Below are positions 52,826 through 62,158 of a DNA stretch of 64,000 nt, piece by piece. The position numbers were made by a program, and so were the translations under genes. Below the pieces are notes generated by a model, which had not been told where the DNA came from, searched no databases, and saw nothing but the letters and a program-made list of their open reading frames with translations. Origin of the DNA: Mesorhizobium_K quangtriensis (GTDB lineage Bacteria > Pseudomonadota > Alphaproteobacteria > Rhizobiales > Rhizobiaceae); NCBI RefSeq assembly GCF_040081925.1, contig NZ_JBEBMF010000002.1:1054001-1118000 (forward strand). The letters are read 5' to 3'. The first letter of the stretch is position 1, and each line of letters begins with the position of its first letter.

Positions 52826-53941
52826 TTAGTTGAGGGTACCGGTGGTCTCGAACTTGCCGTCCTTGTAGGCGATGATGTCAAGCGGCGGGTCGATGCGCTG
52901 GCCGCGATCATCCCAGACGATCTTGCCGCTGGCGCCATCATAGGCCTTCACGACATCAGGAAGCGCTTTCGCGATTGATGCCGCGTCCGTCCCGCCCTTC
53001 TTCATCGCCTCGGCCAGCACCATCAAGGCGTCATAGCCGTAGTAGACGTGAGCGAGGACGTCTTCCTCGTTGTACTTGGCTTTGTATTTGTCGAGCACCG
53101 CCTTGCCGACGCCCTGTGAATAGCCGCCATTATCGACACCCGAAAGCTTGCCGCTCATCCACTCCGGATTCTCGACTTCGAGGATGGACGGATAGGCGGC
53201 GTACCAGGGAGCGTCGATGCCGAGCTCGCGCACGGTGCGCAGGATCGTGCGCGAATCGTCGCCATAGCCGCAGGTGATGATGGCTTCGGGCTTCTTGCCG
53301 GCCAGCACCTGGATGTCGGCTCGATAGTTGGGCTGGCCTTCGGTGTAGGCGATCGTCTCGACGATCGTTCCGCCCTTGGCCTTGAACGCCGCGGCGGCGG
53401 CCTCGGCGACACCCAGTCCGAACGCATTGTTCGGCACAACGACAGCAGCTGTCTTCGCGCCGCCGTCGGCTACGAGGTTGCCGAGGTCCTTCGCGAGGAT
53501 GTCATCGAGGGGCAGGATGCTGAACAGCGTGCCGGGATACTCGCCGAGCTTCGGCGAGGAAGAGGAGGTGTTGACCAGGATCTTGCCCTGCTCCTTTGCC
53601 ATCTGGGCGACAGGTATCATCAGACTGCTGCCGCCGAACATGATGGCGGCCTCGACCTTGTCCACGGTGTATAGCTTGGTCGCCGCATTGAGCGCTTCCT
53701 GCGCGCGGTATTCGGAGTCCTCTACGATCAGCTTGATCGGCTGGCCGTTGATGCCGCCCGCCGCGTTGATGTCGTCGGCGGCGAGTTCGACGCCGCGCAC
53801 CATCTGCACGCTGGTCTTGACGTCCTGCCCGGTCAGGTTGGCGATGACGCCGATCTGGATCGGGTCGGCGGCCTGCGCGGCGCCAAGCGTGCTGGCTGTC
53901 GCCACTGCGCCGGCCAATGCAAGTGAAAGCCATTTTTTCAT
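52826..53941 (-). CDS. livK: LivK-type ABC transporter substrate-binding protein
   Basis: The 371-residue protein has a signal peptide (MKKWLSLALAGAVATASTLG, cleavage after AQA) and a Peripla_BP_6 domain: IQIGVIANLTGQDVKTSVQM, AADDINAAGGINGQPIKLIV, and NNAFGLGVAEAAAAAFKAKG. The start at 53941 precedes the signal peptide directly; longer frames upstream are not protein-like. It is the first gene of the liv operon and is separated from the rest by a strong terminator, which fits its need for excess. Confidence 0.93.
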   Translation of the reverse strand: MKKWLSLALAGAVATASTLGAAQAADPIQIGVIANLTGQDVKTSVQMVRGVELAADDINAAGGINGQPIKLIVEDSEYRAQEALNAATKLYTVDKVEAAIMFGGSSLMIPVAQMAKEQGKILVNTSSSSPKLGEYPGTLFSILPLDDILAKDLGNLVADGGAKTAAVVVPNNAFGLGVAEAAAAAFKAKGGTIVETIAYTEGQPNYRADIQVLAGKKPEAIITCGYGDDSRTILRTVRELGIDAPWYAAYPSILEVENPEWMSGKLSGVDNGGYSQGVGKAVLDKYKAKYNEEDVLAHVYYGYDALMVLAEAMKKGGTDAASIAKALPDVVKAYDGASGKIVWDDRGQRIDPPLDIIAYKDGKFETTGTLN

Positions 53942-54292
53942 CGTTTTTCTTCTCTCTGGAGGGTTAGGAGGGCGTTTTGCCTCTTGGTCTTGACGCAGGC
54001 CCGGCATTTGGGAGATGGCCGGGATTGGCGCAGGGAAACGGTATTGAGTGCGCCACGGAAAAACAATCGAAGCGTCGGCGGTGTAGCCGAATAAGTTTCG
54101 GTGCCGGCGACTTGTTTCGGAGATGATGCGACAGAGCTTCTGTGACAATCGTCGCAGCGTCGTGCAGCTTGTTCCGATTTGCGAACGCTGTAGACCAAAT
54201 CGATCCCAGCATCGCCCGAAGAAACTTCGGCCGGTATACGACGAAACTCTTAGGCGCGCAGGCTATTCCCGCCTGCGCCCTCTCATTGGTGA
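53942..54292. other. Divergent intergenic region, livK and nucleoside hydrolase
   Basis: This 351-bp gap separates the minus-strand livK from the plus-strand nucleoside hydrolase gene. It should contain both promoters. Open frames on either strand give no recognisable protein. GTTTCGG occurs twice near 54088-54120, but I see no convincing operator or -35/-10 pair. Confidence 0.5.
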
Positions 54293-55246
54293 ATGCCTGC
54301 TATGCCCCCACGGAAAATCCTCATCGACACCGACCCGGGTCAGGACGATGCCTTCGCCATCCTGCTTGCTCTCGGATCGCCGGACGAACTGGAGGTCGTG
54401 GGCGTTACCGCCGTCGCCGGGAACGTGCCGCTCGCCCGCACCGCGCGGAATGCCCAGATGGTGCTCGAACTGGCCGGACGCGGCGACATCACGGTCTATC
54501 CCGGCTGCCAACGTCCGATGGTGCGCAAGCTGTTCACCGCGGAATACGTCCATGGCGAAAGCGGAATCGAAGGATGCGACCTCCCGGAGCCGTCGCATGC
54601 CCTCGGCGAGAAGCACGGCGTTGATTTCATCATCGACACGCTGATGGCGAGCGCTCCGGGCGAGATCACGCTTTGCCCGCTCGGTCCAATGACGAACATC
54701 GCGATGGCCATGATCAAGGAACCTGCGATCGTCACCCGCATCCGGGAGATCGTGTTCATGGGCGGTGGCTTCTTCGAAGGTGGCAACACGACTCCGGCTG
54801 CCGAGTTCAACATCTTCGTCGATCCGCACGCCGCCCATGTCGTCTTCACGTCGGGCGTGCCGTTGACCATGGTTCCGATCGACTGCACGTATAAGGCGCT
54901 CATGACGCCCGATTGGTTGAAGCAACTGCGCGCCGTCGGCACGCGAACCGCGGTCGAGGCGGCTGGAATGGCCGAGTTCTACCAGCAGTGGGGCAACCAG
55001 AAGTTCGGTACGGACCGCTATCCGCTGCACGACCCTTGCGTGATCGGCTACCTGCTCAAGCCGGAGCTGTTCGGCGGTCGCAACTGCCATGTCAGCATCG
55101 AGATCACGTCGCCGACCACGATGGGTATGACAGTCGTGGACTGGTGGAACGTCACCAAGCAGGAACCGAACTGCATGGTGCTTAGGGATCTCGACAATCC
55201 CCCATTCTACGACCTGATCCTTGAGCGCCTGTCGCGCCTACCGTGA
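54293..55246 (+). CDS. Inosine-uridine-type nucleoside hydrolase
   Basis: The 317-residue protein has the family signature DTDPGQDDAFAILLAL (DxDxxxDD calcium motif) at about 12-27, GPMTNIAMAMIKEP in the middle, and a C-terminal HDPCVIGYLLKPE with the conserved HD pair. It cleaves ribonucleosides to base and ribose. The GGNTTPAAEFNIFVDPHAA segment is typical of the CU/IU-NH group. An internal ATG at 54302 is an alternative start. It ends 15 bp from the convergent M24 gene. It may feed bases to the catabolic block, but that link is inference. Confidence 0.9.
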   Translation: MPAMPPRKILIDTDPGQDDAFAILLALGSPDELEVVGVTAVAGNVPLARTARNAQMVLELAGRGDITVYPGCQRPMVRKLFTAEYVHGESGIEGCDLPEPSHALGEKHGVDFIIDTLMASAPGEITLCPLGPMTNIAMAMIKEPAIVTRIREIVFMGGGFFEGGNTTPAAEFNIFVDPHAAHVVFTSGVPLTMVPIDCTYKALMTPDWLKQLRAVGTRTAVEAAGMAEFYQQWGNQKFGTDRYPLHDPCVIGYLLKPELFGGRNCHVSIEITSPTTMGMTVVDWWNVTKQEPNCMVLRDLDNPPFYDLILERLSRLP

Positions 55247-55261
55247 GCTGCGAATTTTCCG

Positions 55262-56437
55262 TCAGCGTTTGACGACGAGGTCGCGAGGGAACGAGGTGAG
55301 CACCTCCGGAGCGCCATTCTTGCTGACGCGAAAGGTCTCGCTCAGCTCATAGCCCCAGTCGTCCATCCACATGCCGAGTATCATGTGGAAGCACATGTTT
55401 GGGGCCAGCACAGTCTGGTCGTCCTCACGCAGGCTGGCGGTGCGCTCACCCCAGTCGGGCGGATAGTTCAGGCCGATCGAATAGCCGATGCGCGACGCCT
55501 TGTCATAGCCGGCGCGGCGGATGACCCTGCGCCAGGCCGCCTCGACGTCATGGCAGGTGATACCCGCCCTTGCCGCATCGAGCGCGGTGTCGAGCCCCTC
55601 GGCGACGACCTTGGCGATGTAGGTCAGCTCGGACGGCGGATTGCCGAGATAGAGCGTGCGCGCCAGCGCGGCGTGGTAGCGATGGTGGCAGCCGCCGAGT
55701 TCGAGATAGGCAACCGTGTCGTTCTGATAGGTGTCTCCGGACCATGTCATATGCGGCGCCGCGCTCTTCCTGCCGCTCGGCACCTGGGCCAGCGCCGCAG
55801 GATAATCGCCCCAGAATTCGGTAGTGCCATGGAATTGCGCGGCGGTGATCTCGGCCACAGCGTCGCATTCGCGCACGCCTGGCCTGACCGCCGCCATACC
55901 GACTTCCATCGCCTTGCCGACGATCGCTGCGGCGCCGCGCATCAGCGCGACTTCCGCGTCCGACTTGACGAGGCGCACCCAGTTCACCAGCCCTTCGGCA
56001 TCGACGAGGCTCGCTCCCGGCAACGCTTTGCCGAGCTCGATATAGTCCTTAGCGGTGAAATAGAAGGCGTCGAGATCCACCCCAATGCGCGCTTTGCCGT
56101 GGCCGCTGTCGGAGATGCGCTGCGCCAGGAACTGTGCCGGGTGAAACAAGGTGGAATCGACATAGGTCTCAGGATACGGCACCACGTTCTCGGGTTTCAG
56201 GAACGCGGTCAGCAACGCGCCCGGCGAATCCATGGCACGGCCGATCCACAAGGGTTCGTCGAAGTCGAGACCGAGCACCGCATACTGGTGGACGTAGAAC
56301 GACCAGCCGTCATAACCAGTGAGATAGTTGATGTTCGCCGGATCGGCCACGACCAGCATATCGATCCCAGCGTCCGCCATGCGCGCCTTGACGCGCACGA
56401 TTCGGGACAGGAATTCCGGACGATTAAAAACTGTCAT
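55262..56437 (-). CDS. M24-family hydrolase, ectoine hydrolase (DoeA)-like
   Basis: The 391-residue protein has the creatinase N-terminal domain (VVADPANINYLTGYDGWSFY) and the pita-bread C-terminal domain. The five metal ligands of aminopeptidase P are mostly replaced: LELGG and HAALART stand where the two Asp would be, and SIGLNYPPDWG stands where the His would be. This is the pattern of metal-free creatinase and DoeA ectoine hydrolase; WGERTASLREDDQTVL and NMCFHMILGMWMDDWGYEL match DoeA closely. It should hydrolyse a C-N bond of a small molecule. It is the last gene of the aminotransferase-LLM-M24 unit. Confidence 0.83.
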   Translation of the reverse strand: MTVFNRPEFLSRIVRVKARMADAGIDMLVVADPANINYLTGYDGWSFYVHQYAVLGLDFDEPLWIGRAMDSPGALLTAFLKPENVVPYPETYVDSTLFHPAQFLAQRISDSGHGKARIGVDLDAFYFTAKDYIELGKALPGASLVDAEGLVNWVRLVKSDAEVALMRGAAAIVGKAMEVGMAAVRPGVRECDAVAEITAAQFHGTTEFWGDYPAALAQVPSGRKSAAPHMTWSGDTYQNDTVAYLELGGCHHRYHAALARTLYLGNPPSELTYIAKVVAEGLDTALDAARAGITCHDVEAAWRRVIRRAGYDKASRIGYSIGLNYPPDWGERTASLREDDQTVLAPNMCFHMILGMWMDDWGYELSETFRVSKNGAPEVLTSFPRDLVVKR

Positions 56438-56443
56438 CGGTCT

Positions 56444-57361
56444 TCAGAAGTACGCAGGAAGCGCGGCGCGGAATTCCTTGATCGCCTCGATATGCGCTGC
56501 CGGATCTGAAAGCCCGCCAATGTCGGCCTTGTTCCAGCGCTGCTCTTCTTCGACCCAACGCTCCGGCATGGTGTTGACGGTGATGTGGGTGGCGCCCATC
56601 GCGCGCCATTCCTCCATCTCATCGCGCAGTTCGGCATGCGTCCGGTCGATGATCGTCATCGTCGCCTCGATGCCGATCTTGTCGGGATCGCGGCCGTTGG
56701 CGACCGCCACTTCGCGCATCGCTGCGATGGCGCGCCTGCCGGTATCGTCGGCCTGGAAATTGGGCAGCCAGCCGTCTCCCAGCGTCCCAACACGCTTGAT
56801 CGCAGCCTCCGAAACGCCTCCGATCCAGATCGGGATCGGTCGCTGGACAGGCAGAGGATTGATCCCGCCGTCGATGACGCGATGGTACTTGCCCTCATAG
56901 GTGATCAGGTCGGAGCACCAGTATTTGCGCAGCAGTTCGATCTGCTCGTCCATGCGCTTGCCGCGGTTGCGGAACTCCTCGCCGCAGGCCTCGAACTCAT
57001 CAGGCTTGACGCCGACGCCGACCCCGAGCCGCAGCCGACCGCCGCTGAGCAGGTCGACTTCCGCAGCCTGCTTGGCGACGAGCGCCGTTCCGCGCATTGG
57101 TAACACAAGCACGCCGGTCACGAAATCGATCTTATCCGTCACCGCGGCGAGGTAGCCGAACAGCACGAACAGTTCGTGGAACATGTCGCCGGCATCGTGG
57201 ACATAGGTCCAGTCCGGCCGGCTCGCCTTGTTCAGTCCGACGATCTGGTCGAAAGCGGTCAGGTGCGTGTAGCCGAGCGTGTCGGCCACGACCGCGAAAT
57301 CTCGGATATCCTTCGGGTTCTCCCCTATCTCGAACTGGGGGAACAGGGCGCCGATCTTCAT
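56444..57361 (-). CDS. LLM-class (luciferase-like) flavin oxidoreductase
   Basis: The 305-residue TIM-barrel protein starts MKIGALFPQFEIGENPKDIR at the ATG at 57361. FVTGVLVLPMRGTALVAKQA and GGRLRLGVGVGVKPDEFEAC are the family flavin-site motifs, and RPIPIWIGG is the conserved central strand. It belongs to the F420-dependent-type LLM group, but FMN use is equally possible. It lies 6 bp before the DoeA-like gene and 44 bp after the aminotransferase. The likely role is oxidation in amine or heterocycle catabolism. Confidence 0.85.
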   Translation of the reverse strand: MKIGALFPQFEIGENPKDIRDFAVVADTLGYTHLTAFDQIVGLNKASRPDWTYVHDAGDMFHELFVLFGYLAAVTDKIDFVTGVLVLPMRGTALVAKQAAEVDLLSGGRLRLGVGVGVKPDEFEACGEEFRNRGKRMDEQIELLRKYWCSDLITYEGKYHRVIDGGINPLPVQRPIPIWIGGVSEAAIKRVGTLGDGWLPNFQADDTGRRAIAAMREVAVANGRDPDKIGIEATMTIIDRTHAELRDEMEEWRAMGATHITVNTMPERWVEEEQRWNKADIGGLSDPAAHIEAIKEFRAALPAYF

Positions 57362-57405
57362 ATGCCAATTACTCCAAGGGATAATCCTGCGGGCCGTTCC
57401 AGCCC

Positions 57406-58794
57406 TTAAAGGCTGGCGCCGACCTCGTCCACCGCGCCCTTTACGGCCGCGACAATCGTGTCTGCTTCCTCGCGCGTCAGGCAAAGCGGCGGCGCGAAGC
57501 CGAGGATGTCGCCCTGTGGCATGGCGCGGCCGATGACGCCGCGCCTGAGGAGTGCCGCCGCCACCCGGATGCCGACCTTCTCGGACGCATCAAAGAAAAC
57601 GCGGTCGTCGCGGTCCCTGACAAATTCGACGGCCGCGAGCATGCCCTCACCGCGCACATCGCCAACCATAGGATGGTGAGCCACAGCGTCGACCAGGGTC
57701 TGCTTCAGATAGGCACCGACCTCGCCGGCGTTGCGCACAAGATCGTGACGGTCGAGATAGTCGAGGTTTGCGACACCGGCGGCGGTGCAAAGCGGATGCG
57801 AGGAATAAGTCCAGCCATGACCGATCGAGCCGTAGCTGTCGGAACCCTTCTCCAGAATGCGCCAGACCTTCTCGGAGACGATGACACCGGATAGCGGCGC
57901 ATAGGCCGAGGTGAGACCCTTTGCGATGGTGATGAGGTCCGGCTTGATGCCGTAATGATCCGATCCGAACATCGAGCCCAGCCTGCCGAAGCCGGTGACG
58001 ACCTCGTCGGCGATCAGAAGGATGTCGTATTTCTGCAAGACGGCCTGAATTGCCTGCCAGTAGCCCGCAGGCGGCGGCACGATGCCCCCGGTGCCGAGCA
58101 CAGGTTCGCCTATGAATGCCGCGATCGTATCGGGACCTTCTGCTAGGATCATCTCCTCCAGCTTCTCGGCACAGAGGCGCGAGAACGCCGCCTCGTCCAT
58201 CGAACGATCAGGCCGGCGGTAGAAATACGGCGCTTCCGTGTGAACGACCGGCGGCTTCGGCAGGTCGAAGAGATTGTGGAAGGCGGCGAGACCGGTGAGG
58301 CTGCCCGTCATTACGCCTGAGCCGTGGTAACCACGCCAGCGAGAAATGATCTTCTTCTTTTCCGGGCGGCCGAGGACGTTGTTGATATACCAGACAAGCT
58401 TGAGGTTGGTCTCGTTGGCATCCGAGCCCGACAGGCCGAAGAACACCCGGCTCATCCCTTGAGGCGCGCGGTCGATTACCATCTTGGCTAGGCGGATCGA
58501 GGGCTCCGAGCCATGGCCGGCATAGGCATGGTAGTAGGGAAGCTCGGCGGCCTGCGCGGCGATCGCGTCGCTGATCTCCTTGCGACCGTAGCCGATATTG
58601 ACGCAGTAGAGCCCCGCAAAGCCGTCGAGGCTACGCTTTCCCTCGCGATCAACGATGTACACGCCTTCCGCCTCCCGGATGATGCGGTTCGGCGTGTCAC
58701 CACGCGCATGCTGACCCATATCCGTTGACGGATGAAAGAAGTGATCCCGGTCCCAGGCGTTTAGTTCATTATCAAGGGGCGGAGTGTTCAGCAT
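57406..58794 (-). CDS. Class III (omega-type) aminotransferase
   Basis: The 462-residue PLP enzyme has GLSGSDANETNLKL (phosphate-binding), WRGYHGSGVMTGSLTG, the Asp that pairs with the PLP ring nitrogen in LLIADEVVTGFGRLG, and Lys in ITIAKGLTSAYAPLSG. It resembles pyruvate-dependent omega-transaminases (taurine, beta-alanine or putrescine type). It is the first gene of the unit that continues with the LLM oxidoreductase and the DoeA-like hydrolase. The amine substrate cannot be fixed from sequence. Confidence 0.92.
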   Translation of the reverse strand: MLNTPPLDNELNAWDRDHFFHPSTDMGQHARGDTPNRIIREAEGVYIVDREGKRSLDGFAGLYCVNIGYGRKEISDAIAAQAAELPYYHAYAGHGSEPSIRLAKMVIDRAPQGMSRVFFGLSGSDANETNLKLVWYINNVLGRPEKKKIISRWRGYHGSGVMTGSLTGLAAFHNLFDLPKPPVVHTEAPYFYRRPDRSMDEAAFSRLCAEKLEEMILAEGPDTIAAFIGEPVLGTGGIVPPPAGYWQAIQAVLQKYDILLIADEVVTGFGRLGSMFGSDHYGIKPDLITIAKGLTSAYAPLSGVIVSEKVWRILEKGSDSYGSIGHGWTYSSHPLCTAAGVANLDYLDRHDLVRNAGEVGAYLKQTLVDAVAHHPMVGDVRGEGMLAAVEFVRDRDDRVFFDASEKVGIRVAAALLRRGVIGRAMPQGDILGFAPPLCLTREEADTIVAAVKGAVDEVGASL

Positions 58795-59730
58795 GCGTTG
58801 TCCCTGACGTATACTTCAAAGGCGTTTGATCCTGCCGCTTGCCTGCTATGCCGCGACAGTCAGTGTCTTGATGTGTTGAGCATAACCGGATTCCTGCCGG
58901 CCATTGATCGGTAGATCACCAATCTGACGAATGGATTTCGTCGTTTCACGTTGTTTCCAGAACTTCTTTCGGCAACTCTTATAGCCGTCAGGTGTGCCGC
59001 GCGATCACGCTCACAACACCCATTTTTCCGATCATCGCCAACGCCGTAAATGCATGAGGGTTGAAAGCACCCGTCAAGGTCACAGCAAACGCCCAATAGT
59101 GACCGGTTGTATGTGGCCAATCGGCAAAGGCCTACCTTGCTGAAGGCAACGAAGGCGCTTTTCCCACATTCACGCGTGCAAAGCGGTCAAGAGACGTCAT
59201 ACCGGGGGCGTTAAAGTCGGCTTTCGGTAGTATGCCCTTCCCGCGTAAGCCGTCCGATAAGGGGGCGCAAAGCGGTCAAACAAAAGGGCCTCGATATCGC
59301 CCGCTTCGTTCATGTAAAGCGGCGCGCCGTGTCGGCGCGGAAGAATCGCGACGCGAAGTTCGGAAAGCATGTCCGCGAGCTCGCGGAGTTCCTGATGCCT
59401 CTTCAGCAGCGAATTCGCGGTACTCGCGAGCACCGGCAGCGGGCATCGTTTCTGCAAAGGCTCAAGGGCGAGACGCTCGGGATGCTCATTGCACGCATAA
59501 CGGACAAGAAGCACTGAACTACTATTCAGCGGCCACCGTCTCGCGGACAACAGCAAGCTCCTGCTGTGCCATCACATCAGCTAGCCTCGCGCCCACCGAC
59601 TGTCGCAACGGCGCACTACTCCGTAAGCGGGCTCAGTGCCCAAACGGGAAACAAATCTTGTCCAAACTGCACTCAAAGGTTGGACAACAGGTCCGGCAAG
59701 TCTTTGATAAGATTTGTTTCTAGGAAGGAT
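58795..59730. other. Non-coding or unassigned region left of the integrated element
   Basis: In this stretch of about 940 bp, several overlapping frames of 60-160 codons exist on both strands, but none shows domain features or a clear ribosome site. The left 60 bp should contain the aminotransferase promoter. The right part contains nested inverted repeats next to the tRNA fragment. It is probably eroded chromosomal sequence at an insertion hot spot. Confidence 0.5.
59651..59717. repeat. Nested inverted repeats beside the att site
   Basis: ACAAATCTT (59651-59659) is inverted as AAGATTTGT (59709-59717), and within it TTGTCCAA (59658-59665) is inverted as TTGGACAA (59680-59687). They end 14 bp before the tRNA fragment, on the chromosomal side. 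They could be recombinase or excisionase arm sites or the remains of the tRNA terminator. Confidence 0.5.
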
Positions 59731-59777
59731 TGGTACGCCCACGGGGAATCGAACCCCGGTTTGCGCCGTGAGAGGGC
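59731..59777 (-). other. tRNA-Glu(CTC) 3' fragment, putative attachment site
   Basis: The reverse strand reads a tRNA 3' half: anticodon loop CTCTCAC in GCCCTCTCACGGCGC, T-arm CGGGGTTCGATTCCCCG, acceptor strand TGGGCGT, discriminator A and CCA. No matching 5' half (acceptor ACGCCCA, D-arm) is found in the next 40 bases, so the gene is incomplete here. Integration of an element into the 3' end of a tRNA leaves exactly this displaced fragment at one end, with the rebuilt tRNA at the other. The integrase gene starts 165 bp away. Confidence 0.75.
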
Positions 59778-59942
59778 AACCGCATACTTGGACCCGTTTC
59801 GCACAAACGTCCCCGAATGTTCCGCATTGTTCCGCGCACGTTCGTTCCCCGTTCACGTTCTAAAGGCAGGCGTCGCCTATTGTGTCAGCGCGTCTGCGGC
59901 TGTATATTTGACGGATATTTGACGATTTGGTCATCCGCCTCG

Positions 59943-61289
59943 ATGTCGAAAACCCTGAATGAAGCCGCACTGTCCACGCCCAACGCCCGGAAAGCATTGG
60001 CTGAGGGAAACCACTGGCGCGGCATCAATGCCGATGTCCACCTCGGCTATCGCAAGCAGAAGCGTGGCGGCCGGTGGATGGTGCGCTGGTACCGGGGTGA
60101 TCAGAAATACAAGCAAGCCACCATCGGAACTGCCGATGATGGGAAGATGGAAGCGAACGGCGCTGACTGCCTGAGCTTCGAGCAGGCCAAGACAAGAGCT
60201 GCGAAGGTTGCCAGTCAGGCGCGGGCCGATGAAATCGCATCTGCCGACGGCCCTGCCCCCACCGTTGGCTCTGCCGTGCAGGACCATATCGCCGCACATG
60301 ATGTGAGGCAGGCGGCGCGCGGTGAGAGCAAGCGAGATATTCGGGTACGTCTTACCAAGCACGTCTCACGGTCGCGGCTCGCAACCATCGCCCTCCACGC
60401 CCTCACCGAGTCTGACCTGGGAAAGTGGCGTGCGTCTCTGGCGGATGGGCTCGCTTCTGCGACGGTGCGCCGGATCGTCAACGACCTCCGTGCAGCTCTA
60501 AACGCGGCTGCGATGAAACACCGTGCCCGCCTCCCCGCCGAGACGATGATGGTCATCAAGGCAGGGCTGGCGACGGTAGATGCCGAGACGGCGCAGGCCA
60601 GGGACAAAGCCGCCCTCCCCGACGCTGACATCCGACGCATTATCCAGGCCGCAAGCACTGTCGATTCCGATGACGACTGGGGCGGCGATCTTCTACGTAT
60701 GGTGCTTGTTCTTTCCGCCACAGGCTCGCGCTTCTCGCAGGTCAAGCGCAACGCCGTCGCCGATTTGCAGATAGCACAGAACCGCTTGATGGTTCCGACC
60801 AGCCGGAAGGGCCGAGGAAAGAAAAAGGCGTCGCACATCGGCATTCGCATCGGATCCGATGTTCTGGAGGAATTGCGACCCGCCATTGCCGGAAGGCGAG
60901 GGAAAGAGCCCCTTCTGGAACGCTGGCGGCACAAGCAAGAGAAAGCTACCGAAGACCAGCCGCCGCGCTGGGTGAAGTCTGAACGGGGGCCGTGGCTCAA
61001 CGCTACGGAGCTTGCGAGGCCTTGGTCTAAGATCATCAAGCTCGCCGGGCTTCCGGCCGATACCGTTCCCTATGCGCTTCGGCACTCATCTATCGTTCGT
61101 CAGTTACGCGCCGGCCTGCCTGTGCGCCTTGTAGCAGCCTTGCACGACACCAGCGCTCGCATGATCGAACTGCACTATAGCGCCGCCATTGTTGACGCTC
61201 TCGATGACCTGTCAGCCGGTGCTGTAATACCGCTCGTAGCAACATCAGAGGACAACGTAGTGAGGCTGCGAAATGAAGGTAGGCGCTAA
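59943..61289 (+). CDS. Tyrosine-type site-specific integrase
   Basis: The 448-residue recombinase carries an N-terminal DUF4102-like arm-binding part (HLGYRKQKRGGRWMVRWYRG), a SAM-like core-binding domain (about 120-235), and the catalytic domain with Arg in LSATGSRFSQVKR, Lys in SRKGRGKKKASHIGI, RHSSIVRQL (His381 and Arg of the HxxR box) and Tyr412 in ARMIELHY. I use the ATG at 59943 because the longer frame runs into the att region. Position next to a tRNA fragment shows it integrated the element. The HxxR box is noncanonical only in its spacing to the leucine. Confidence 0.87.
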   Translation: MSKTLNEAALSTPNARKALAEGNHWRGINADVHLGYRKQKRGGRWMVRWYRGDQKYKQATIGTADDGKMEANGADCLSFEQAKTRAAKVASQARADEIASADGPAPTVGSAVQDHIAAHDVRQAARGESKRDIRVRLTKHVSRSRLATIALHALTESDLGKWRASLADGLASATVRRIVNDLRAALNAAAMKHRARLPAETMMVIKAGLATVDAETAQARDKAALPDADIRRIIQAASTVDSDDDWGGDLLRMVLVLSATGSRFSQVKRNAVADLQIAQNRLMVPTSRKGRGKKKASHIGIRIGSDVLEELRPAIAGRRGKEPLLERWRHKQEKATEDQPPRWVKSERGPWLNATELARPWSKIIKLAGLPADTVPYALRHSSIVRQLRAGLPVRLVAALHDTSARMIELHYSAAIVDALDDLSAGAVIPLVATSEDNVVRLRNEGRR

Positions 61290-62046
61290 ATTCAAAGACG
61301 CCGTTTTACGACCCGCAACAATTCCAAGTCCACCGCCAAGGGTCGTTCGCGGCTCACCAATGTTGTCGCATTCGCCAGTTCTAGTGAACCACGGCAGATA
61401 TGGAGCAGACCTAGTTGCCGGTGCCATTGGCGAAAAGCGTTGGGCATCAAAGGAATTCTTGGAAGCACAACCACTGGACGCTATCAGGGGCTTTTTCGAC
61501 TCTGTTGGAGAACTGTGGTGGAAACTCAAGGATCAACAGATAACCTCCGAAAACCAGGCGGTAAAAACCCCCGAGGGATTTGTAACCGCCCTTTGCAGTA
61601 ATTTGGCTACGGCAGCGACGGTTTCCGGCTTACCATCAAGCCACCCTGCATTTTTCGTAATTGTGGCAGTTGCCTTCCTAACGCGCCTTCGCAACCCAAA
61701 TGCCAATGCCTCAAAAGTGAAGCGGGATTTCATCCGCTCCTACGCCGTGAGCTTTGTGAGGGACGGCTTCGGCAAAGTCACTGGCTATGGAGGCGGCATG
61801 GCCACAAAAACCGACGTCCGCGAAATCGTTATGGAAGCCGTCGTCGAGCATTGCGGAGCGTTTGTAGATATCGGGGACGAAAATCTCTCCGAGGCGATCC
61901 GGAGTTGGGAGAAAGGGACTCGCACCGACAAGCCCGCCCATCTTGACATGGCGTTGCCAGCCACATGCGATCGTATCGACTTCTCTGCGCGTTGCCACTC
62001 CCTGTTCAGGGACCTCGCCGTCATTATGAAGGCCGCTGGCAGCTAG
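61273..62046 (+). CDS. Hypothetical protein of the integrated element
   Basis: The 257-residue frame overlaps the integrase end by 17 bp. The part from about residue 55 on is protein-like (EFLEAQPLDAIRGFFDSVGE, KVKRDFIRSYAVSFVRDGFG); the first 30 residues are less so, and an ATG at 61360 (MLSHSPVLVN) may be the true start. It has no recognisable domain, signal peptide or membrane segment. Base composition is lower in GC than the chromosome to the left, fitting a cargo gene. Confidence 0.55.
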   Translation: MKVGAKFKDAVLRPATIPSPPPRVVRGSPMLSHSPVLVNHGRYGADLVAGAIGEKRWASKEFLEAQPLDAIRGFFDSVGELWWKLKDQQITSENQAVKTPEGFVTALCSNLATAATVSGLPSSHPAFFVIVAVAFLTRLRNPNANASKVKRDFIRSYAVSFVRDGFGKVTGYGGGMATKTDVREIVMEAVVEHCGAFVDIGDENLSEAIRSWEKGTRTDKPAHLDMALPATCDRIDFSARCHSLFRDLAVIMKAAGS

Positions 62047-62158
62047 ATTTCGGTGGTGCAAAGTTGGCGAGTTCTGCACCGCCCCTTTCCATAGAAATGG
62101 TCCCAGATTGGCTCCTGCAACACGGCGGCACGCCGCGACATACAGGAGAACAAAACGC

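Noticed and set aside
59197..59556. 119-codon minus-strand frame with an overlapping plus-strand frame at 59329-59517
   Set aside because: Both read partly protein-like but neither has a ribosome site, a domain or an operon neighbour, so I could not choose and left it uncalled.
59731..59806. Complete tRNA-Glu gene
   Set aside because: No acceptor 5' strand or D-arm can be matched and the anticodon stem has a mismatch at its base; only the 3' half is convincing.
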